A program made the position numbers and the translations under genes. DNA of 64,000 nucleotides. It comes from a virus. The stretch spans positions 26,088 through 90,087 of the IMG/VR virus record IMGVR_UViG_3300010413_002950. One strand, given 5' to 3'. How positions within the stretch are numbered: position 1 is the first letter of the stretch; every line of letters starts with the position of its first letter. The notes beneath the pieces are model-generated. The model had not been told where the DNA came from, searched no databases, and saw nothing but the letters and a program-made list of their open reading frames with translations. This document shows, one piece after another, positions 60,824 through 64,000 of this stretch.

Positions 60824-61006
60824 TTATATTTTTGGGTTTAACCATAAAAGAGCTATATGAAACACCCAAGAAATCGCAACCCATAATATCGATAACCAAA
60901 TTGGAGCCAAGATATAACTCCAGCCAATCGTGGTTTGATCAAAAACTCTCAATGCTATAATAGTTGTTTGCACACCAGCTAAACAGCCGATTAGTATATT
61001 TTTAAT
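60824..61006 (-). CDS. 60-residue membrane protein with likely ATT start
   Basis: The frame reads (I)KNILIGCLAGVQTTIIALRV and TIGWSYILAPIWLSILWVAI, two or three hydrophobic spans. AGGAGG stands eight bases before an ATT; no ATG, GTG or TTG fits. The W..LAPIWL pattern is shared with the 48-residue membrane protein at 63607, supporting that it is real. ATT starts are known for infC in bacteria. The gap upstream (61007-61119) carries a 26-base repeat and no gene. Confidence 0.65.
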   Translation of the reverse strand: MKNILIGCLAGVQTTIIALRVFDQTTIGWSYILAPIWLSILWVAISWVFHIALLWLNPKI

Positions 61007-61055
61007 AGTATTTTCCTCCTGTTATTTTGCTATTAGGTTTCTACTATTAGCTCTA

Positions 61056-61081
61056 GCATGTAGCTATTTGCCTACATCTGT
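61056..61081. repeat. 26-base palindromic repeat, copy 1
   Basis: Identical to 61713-61738. It contains ATGTAG-(8)-CTACAT, a perfect inverted repeat (61058-61077). It lies about 50 bases before the ATT-started membrane gene, so it could be an operator. Confidence 0.75.
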
Positions 61082-61119
61082 TTATTGCCAATTTCTATCA
61101 GCCGTTGCTTTCTACTAAA

Positions 61120-61377
61120 TTATGCCAATTGTAAATTTAGTTTCTTAGCGTGTTGTGTGCCGTAAGTATCAAAGCCATCTGCCATATCCAGGTAGCTCAT
61201 GTAACCATCATAATATGCCCTATCTTGCAAGGTACTGCGAGATAGATTTCTAGCTTGTGTGCGAAGATATGAGAGAGAAATTTGCTTTTCGTCTTGATCT
61301 TTATTGTCTTGCCATCCCCGAGTAAATAACGGATTGTATATTTCTGATTCCAGTGTCCTATTTCTTCTTTTAGCCAT
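61120..61377 (-). CDS. Hypothetical protein
   Basis: This 85-residue protein from MAKRRNRTLESEIYNPLFTR has an SD AAGGAG nine bases before the ATG. It is helical with LSYLRTQARNLSRSTLQDRA and SYLDMADGFDTYG. A promoter (61407-61434) precedes it. Function unknown. Confidence 0.62.
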   Translation of the reverse strand: MAKRRNRTLESEIYNPLFTRGWQDNKDQDEKQISLSYLRTQARNLSRSTLQDRAYYDGYMSYLDMADGFDTYGTQHAKKLNLQLA

Positions 61378-61406
61378 TGTGTTTCTCCTTGTTGCGTCCA
61401 TAATTA

Positions 61407-61434
61407 ATAGTAGCACTCTTTAGCTACAGTGCAA
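61407..61434 (-). promoter_or_regulatory. Early promoter P4
   Basis: TTGCAC (61429-61434), a 16-base spacer ending GTGC, and TACTAT (61407-61412). It lies upstream of the 61120-61377 gene. Confidence 0.7.
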
Positions 61435-61461
61435 GGAGAAAGAGATAATTTATAAAAAAAA

Positions 61462-61689
61462 TTATAACATTAAATTAGCTAATAATAACAATTCTTGATA
61501 AACAGACCATAACCCTTCACAGTGGTATTCCTCAAACGCTTTGTCGAAAGCCTGATTAGCTTTTGGGTGATCGCTTAAACCAACAGCATTAATAACATCT
61601 TGCTCAAATTCTTTTATCCTACTCGGCATATCATCATGTATAAGATAATAGCCGTTTCTTATTTTCTTTTCAAATTGTGTTGCTTTCAT
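61462..61689 (-). CDS. Hypothetical protein
   Basis: This 75-residue helical protein from MKATQFEKKIRNGYYLIHDD ends LWSVYQELLLLANLML. AAGGGAAAT precedes the ATG at 61689. Copy 2 of the 26-base repeat lies 24 bases upstream of the start. No family recognised. Confidence 0.6.
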   Translation of the reverse strand: MKATQFEKKIRNGYYLIHDDMPSRIKEFEQDVINAVGLSDHPKANQAFDKAFEEYHCEGLWSVYQELLLLANLML

Positions 61690-61712
61690 TATATTATTTC
61701 CCTTTTGCTTTG

Positions 61713-61738
61713 GCATGTAGCTATTTGCCTACATCTGT
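61713..61738. repeat. 26-base palindromic repeat, copy 2
   Basis: Same sequence and inverted repeat as 61056-61081, 24 bases before the start of the 61462-61689 gene. Two copies at the same side of two genes fit a shared regulator. Confidence 0.75.
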
Positions 61739-61895
61739 ATCTTCAGCAAATTTGCCGTAGCTTCAGCGTGGGTCAGACAAACACTAAAATTTCACGCTCG
61801 CTCCAATTCTAAGGCTAGTGGGGGGTGCTCTCCCCAGCTACCTATGCTACCTGGCTAATATGCCAATAGCCAAGGCTCAAGGCAAGAAGCAAGGG
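61739..61895. other. Non-coding, possibly structured segment
   Basis: No gene is visible in these 157 bases. AGCGTG (61765-61770) and CACGCT (61793-61798) form six-base arms. A second G-rich/C-rich hairpin (GGGG...CCCC) lies near 61821-61836. G+C content is higher than in the flanking genes. It may be an untranslated RNA, a leader or a remnant. Confidence 0.5.
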
Positions 61896-62138
61896 CTAGC
61901 TATTAGCCAACAGCCAATGGCTACTAGCTTCTTCAGCCTTAAGAACCTTGGCATCAATACCATCAGCCACAAATCTAGCTACAGCTTCACTGGCTAGCGC
62001 TTTATTGCCATAGACATAGTAAGAAGCGGTAGATTCAGATATGGGCAATCTCACTACTCTGCCATCAGCTACAGCTTTAGTCCAGTTTCTCTTTCTATGT
62101 AGCTTTTTCTTGTTTTTCTGTTTTGCTCTCCATTTCAT
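61896..62138 (-). CDS. Hypothetical basic protein
   Basis: The protein has 80 residues. The start (MKWRAKQKNKKKLHRKRNWT) is extremely basic. The rest (VVRLPISESTASYYVYGNKA, ARFVADGIDAKVLKAEE) is a small alpha/beta domain. AAAGGA precedes the ATG. Nucleic-acid binding is likely from charge alone. Confidence 0.6.
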   Translation of the reverse strand: MKWRAKQKNKKKLHRKRNWTKAVADGRVVRLPISESTASYYVYGNKALASEAVARFVADGIDAKVLKAEEASSHWLLANS

Positions 62139-62152
62139 TGTTCTTTTCCTTT

Positions 62153-62833
62153 CTACTTCTTTGGGTATGGCTTACATGCTCTAGCTGCAGCCATCACTAC
62201 TGGCTTCCATTGTGTCCACCATGCTAATGCTCTTCGATCCATTTGATTAATTTCTTCATCTGTAAACTTCTTCCACTCTTTGGCTGTATGATACTCGCAG
62301 CCCATCCTGATATTGTCCCTTTGTATATGAGCTATTGACCATATACATTGCATCACAAAATCAGTTTCAGGCAAATTAGCTCCTCGCAAATCGGCTCCTC
62401 GCAAATTAGCTCTATACAAATTAGCTCCTTGCAAATTAGCTCCTCGCAAATTAGCTCCTCGCAAATTAGCTCCTCGCAAATCGGCTCCATACAAATCGGC
62501 TCCATACAAATCGGCTCCTTGCAAATTAGCTCCTCGCAAATCGGCTCCTTGCAAATTAGCTCCATACAAATTGGCTCCATACAAATTGGCTTCTCGCAAA
62601 TTAGCTCCTCGCAAATTAGCTCCATACAAATTGGCTTCTCGCAAATTAGCTCCTCGCAAATTAGCTCCATACAAATCGGCTCCATACAAATCGGCTTCTC
62701 GCAAATTAGCTTCTTGTAAATCAGCTTCTTGTAAATCGGCTTTTTGCAAATTGGCTTTATGCAAATTGGCTTTATGCAAATTGGCTTTTTGCAAATTGGC
62801 AAATGGTTTTATTTTGTATCCATTAACTTCCAT
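62153..62833 (-). CDS. Pentapeptide repeat protein, 30 repeats
   Basis: The protein has 226 residues. MEVNGYKIKPF is followed by 30 repeats of A(D/N)LXX (residues 12-161), then a distinct C-terminal domain (GCEYHTAKEWKKFTDEEINQ, MDRRALAWW). The N-terminus matches the other pentapeptide protein (NGxxIKPFA). The C-terminal domains differ, suggesting different partners. The start at 62833 has GAAAGGAAAGTAAG upstream. It may mimic DNA. Confidence 0.85.
   Translation of the reverse strand: MEVNGYKIKPFANLQKANLHKANLHKANLQKADLQEADLQEANLREADLYGADLYGANLRGANLREANLYGANLRGANLREANLYGANLYGANLQGADLRGANLQGADLYGADLYGADLRGANLRGANLRGANLQGANLYRANLRGADLRGANLPETDFVMQCIWSIAHIQRDNIRMGCEYHTAKEWKKFTDEEINQMDRRALAWWTQWKPVVMAAARACKPYPKK
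62351..62800. repeat. 15-bp tandem repeat array (30 units)
   Basis: Units of the type caaattagctcctcg repeat with a 15-base period and encode the pentapeptides. The array is less uniform than that at 55693-56082, so it may be older. It also creates spurious long frames on both strands. Confidence 0.9.
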
Positions 62834-62850
62834 CTTACTTTCCTTTCTGG

Positions 62851-63006
62851 CTATTTGCAAAGCTTTACACCCCTAAGATCTGCTTTCACAAGGGGTCCAT
62901 CATACAATATAGACCTAAGTCTTGCTTCTGCTTCTGCATTTTGTCTTTTAGCTCTTTTCACATCAGCTAAAACAAATCTGGCTATTTCAAGAGTGTTATA
63001 TTTCAT
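62851..63006 (-). CDS. 51-residue hypothetical protein
   Basis: The frame starts MKYNTLEIARFVLADVKRAK and ends LVKADLRGVKLCK. GAAAGG precedes the ATG and a promoter (63027-63055) lies directly upstream, which supports a real gene. It is helical and basic. Function unknown. Confidence 0.62.
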   Translation of the reverse strand: MKYNTLEIARFVLADVKRAKRQNAEAEARLRSILYDGPLVKADLRGVKLCK

Positions 63007-63026
63007 GTTTTTTCCTTTCGTTGCCT

Positions 63027-63055
63027 ATTATGCTATAGTTGTCTGCTGTAGGCAA
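63027..63055 (-). promoter_or_regulatory. Early promoter P6
   Basis: TTGCCT (63050-63055), a 17-base spacer, and CATAAT (63027-63032). The 29 bases are identical to P7 at 63776-63804. Confidence 0.68.
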
Positions 63056-63065
63056 ATGCTAAATT

Positions 63066-63305
63066 CTAGCAATAACCCCAATCCTTTAGCCATTGCTTCC
63101 AAGGGTGATTTACACCTTCATCTAGATCTCTTTCAAGTAATTTGGCTTGTTGCTCTCCATCTTCAATTATTACTATACGCTGATTTGCTGTATTAAGTGT
63201 ACATGTGGCAGCTACCCGACAAGTATGAGCCCTAATTAGATCTGCAGCTTGAAAACGATTTTTGGCTTTTTTAATTCTATCTCTGTACCCAATTTTGTTC
63301 TTCAT
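63066..63305 (-). CDS. Hypothetical basic protein
   Basis: This 79-residue protein (MKNKIGYRDRIKKAKNRFQA..., RVAATCTLNTANQRIVIIED) has a basic start and a strand-helix end. GAAAGG lies before the ATG. It overlaps the upstream gene by four bases. Confidence 0.6.
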   Translation of the reverse strand: MKNKIGYRDRIKKAKNRFQAADLIRAHTCRVAATCTLNTANQRIVIIEDGEQQAKLLERDLDEGVNHPWKQWLKDWGYC

Positions 63306-63508
63306 TTACTTTCCTTTCTATAGGTATTAGCATATTTGCAAATGATTCCCCACTTGTCATTAGCAATTTGATCCATCACCCATTTTTCTTCCATGACCAA
63401 TTCATAGATTTCCTTAGATAATTTGACATTATCTTCTATTTTGTAAGCAACATGAAATAGCTCATGCAACAATTTGTTTAATTTTTGCCTTCTTTCAAGT
63501 GGTGTCAT
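63302..63508 (-). CDS. Small protein with HExxH-like motif
   Basis: This 68-residue protein from MTPLERRQKLNKLLHELFHV contains HELFH, the HExxH pattern, in an amphipathic helix. The rest is helical and charged. With so few residues a peptidase fold is doubtful; the motif may be chance. A promoter (63544-63571) precedes the operon. Confidence 0.58.
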   Translation of the reverse strand: MTPLERRQKLNKLLHELFHVAYKIEDNVKLSKEIYELVMEEKWVMDQIANDKWGIICKYANTYRKESK

Positions 63509-63543
63509 TGTCTTTCCCTTTGTTGTCGCTCTTGCCATACTTT

Positions 63544-63571
63544 ATAGTAGCACAATCTAGCTACTATGCAA
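63544..63571 (-). promoter_or_regulatory. Early promoter P5
   Basis: TTGCAT (63566-63571), a 16-base spacer ending GTGC, and TACTAT (63544-63549). The leader carries AAAGGG before the 63302-63508 gene. Confidence 0.74.
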
Positions 63572-63606
63572 GGGCCAATTTGATCTTTTTACTATTCAGG
63601 CTACAG

Positions 63607-63753
63607 CTACCTGGCTAATACCCAAGGGATCCAGATAGGAGATAATACCCACCACCAGGACCAATCAATAACATCGACTAGCTTCAGCGTAATAAACACT
63701 ATAGCTAGCGCTCCAGCTAACCCTATACCGCCACTTGAATTGTTGTTACTCAT
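63607..63753 (-). CDS. 48-residue tryptophan-rich membrane protein
   Basis: The frame starts MSNNNSSGGIGLAGALAIVF and ends VIDWSWWWVLSPIWIPWVLAR. Two hydrophobic segments carry the W.WWVL.PIWI pattern familiar from small phage membrane proteins and echoed in the 60824-61006 gene. AAAGGA precedes the ATG, and promoter P7 lies upstream. The longer frame to 63816 would start inside the next gene. Confidence 0.68.
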   Translation of the reverse strand: MSNNNSSGGIGLAGALAIVFITLKLVDVIDWSWWWVLSPIWIPWVLAR

Positions 63754-63775
63754 TGTTCTTTTCCTTTCGTTGTCT

Positions 63776-63804
63776 ATTATGCTATAGTTGTCTGCTGTAG
63801 GCAA
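63776..63804 (-). promoter_or_regulatory. Early promoter P7
   Basis: Identical over 29 bases to P6: TTGCCT (63799-63804), 17-base spacer, CATAAT (63776-63781). It lies between the 63809 gene's stop and the 63607-63753 gene. Confidence 0.7.
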
Positions 63805-63808
63805 CTGG

Positions 63809-64000
63809 TTAATCAATTAAATACCTTAACTCAGAAAGAAGAGAATCTAGTGTTTTATGGCTCTTTACTCTTTTGCTCCATAGATCTTCATCTGTTCTAA
63901 TTTTCTCAAGAGTGTAAATTGCGGATTTCAGACCTTCTTCGAGCCTAGCTGTTCTTGTCTTTAGCTCATAGTACTTATCTTCCCATTTGATTTTATCCAT
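63809..64000 (-). CDS. Small coiled-coil protein (start at window edge)
   Basis: This 63-residue protein starts MDKIKWEDKYYELKTRTARL at the last base of the window, so its ribosome binding site and possibly a longer start lie outside. It is nearly all helix with a heptad-like pattern (EEGLKSAIYTLEKIRTDEDL). Function unknown. Confidence 0.6.
   Translation of the reverse strand: MDKIKWEDKYYELKTRTARLEEGLKSAIYTLEKIRTDEDLWSKRVKSHKTLDSLLSELRYLID

Noticed and set aside
61820-61900. tRNA-like segment (GGTAGCTGGGGAGAGCAC on the minus strand)
   Set aside because: It resembles a D-arm, but no matching acceptor, anticodon or T-arm can be drawn.
62348-62876. Same kind of frames over the second pentapeptide array
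   Set aside because: Same explanation. The minus-strand frame with A(D/N)LXX repeats has the promoter side, ribosome binding site and related N-terminus.

Overview
The window is a contiguous piece of a large double-stranded DNA phage genome (about 36% G+C) with a contractile (myovirus-type) tail. Every convincing gene lies on the minus strand, so transcription runs from high to low coordinates. Genes are packed with start/stop overlaps (TAATG, ATGA, GTGA), and most have a recognisable ribosome binding site. The host cannot be named. Several lipoboxes and a baseplate of P2/T4 type suggest a Gram-negative host. No tRNA, CRISPR array, integrase or insertion sequence was seen.

Layout in the direction of transcription. 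(1) 64000-54100: about 30 small, mostly unrecognised early-type genes. At least seven repeated sigma-70-like promoters drive them. They include two pentapeptide-repeat proteins, two lipoprotein candidates (one with HExxH, one with an IPT/TIG domain), a ribbon-helix-helix protein, zinc-ribbon proteins and tiny membrane proteins. (2) 54050-42550: packaging and head genes: small terminase, a small virion-type protein followed by a strong terminator, large terminase, portal, MuF-type protein, a 1022-residue protease polyprotein, scaffold and major capsid protein. (3) 42916-35400: a block of beta-rich fibre-like proteins inside the head module, then head-tail connector proteins. (4) 35413-14881: neck, sheath, tube, a tail assembly chaperone with a probable -1 frameshift, tape measure, LysM tube-associated protein, hub, spike, gp25-like wedge, baseplate J, baseplate I fused to fibre modules, and tail fibres. 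(5) 14876-13747: endolysin (PG-binding plus M15 peptidase) and a one-span membrane protein, probably for lysis. (6) 13665-1: replication genes: an SF2 helicase split by an intein, winged-helix protein, replication-initiator-like protein, DnaC-like loader, DnaB-like helicase, DnaG-like primase and a truncated DNA polymerase III alpha. A papain-like peptidase, two lipoproteins and several tiny genes are interspersed.

The most unusual feature is the helicase intein (12088-12999). It sits between DE and CHH of helicase motif II. Its splicing blocks are in frame with the helicase, but its homing endonuclease (Vsr/DUF559, EDxHD-like) is a separate gene read in a different frame inside the intein. 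About 597 bases are therefore open in two frames at once. A near-consensus promoter sits just before the endonuclease start codon.

Other notable points are: the protease polyprotein that carries a LigD-type 3'-phosphoesterase-like domain; a slippery TTTTTTC just upstream of the tape measure gene; a G+C-rich foreign cassette in the tail-fibre region; a 236-bp near-identical repeat shared by two fibre genes; a repeated early promoter family; and a membrane-protein gene that seems to start at ATT. All functional calls come from reading the sequence by eye. No database search was run.
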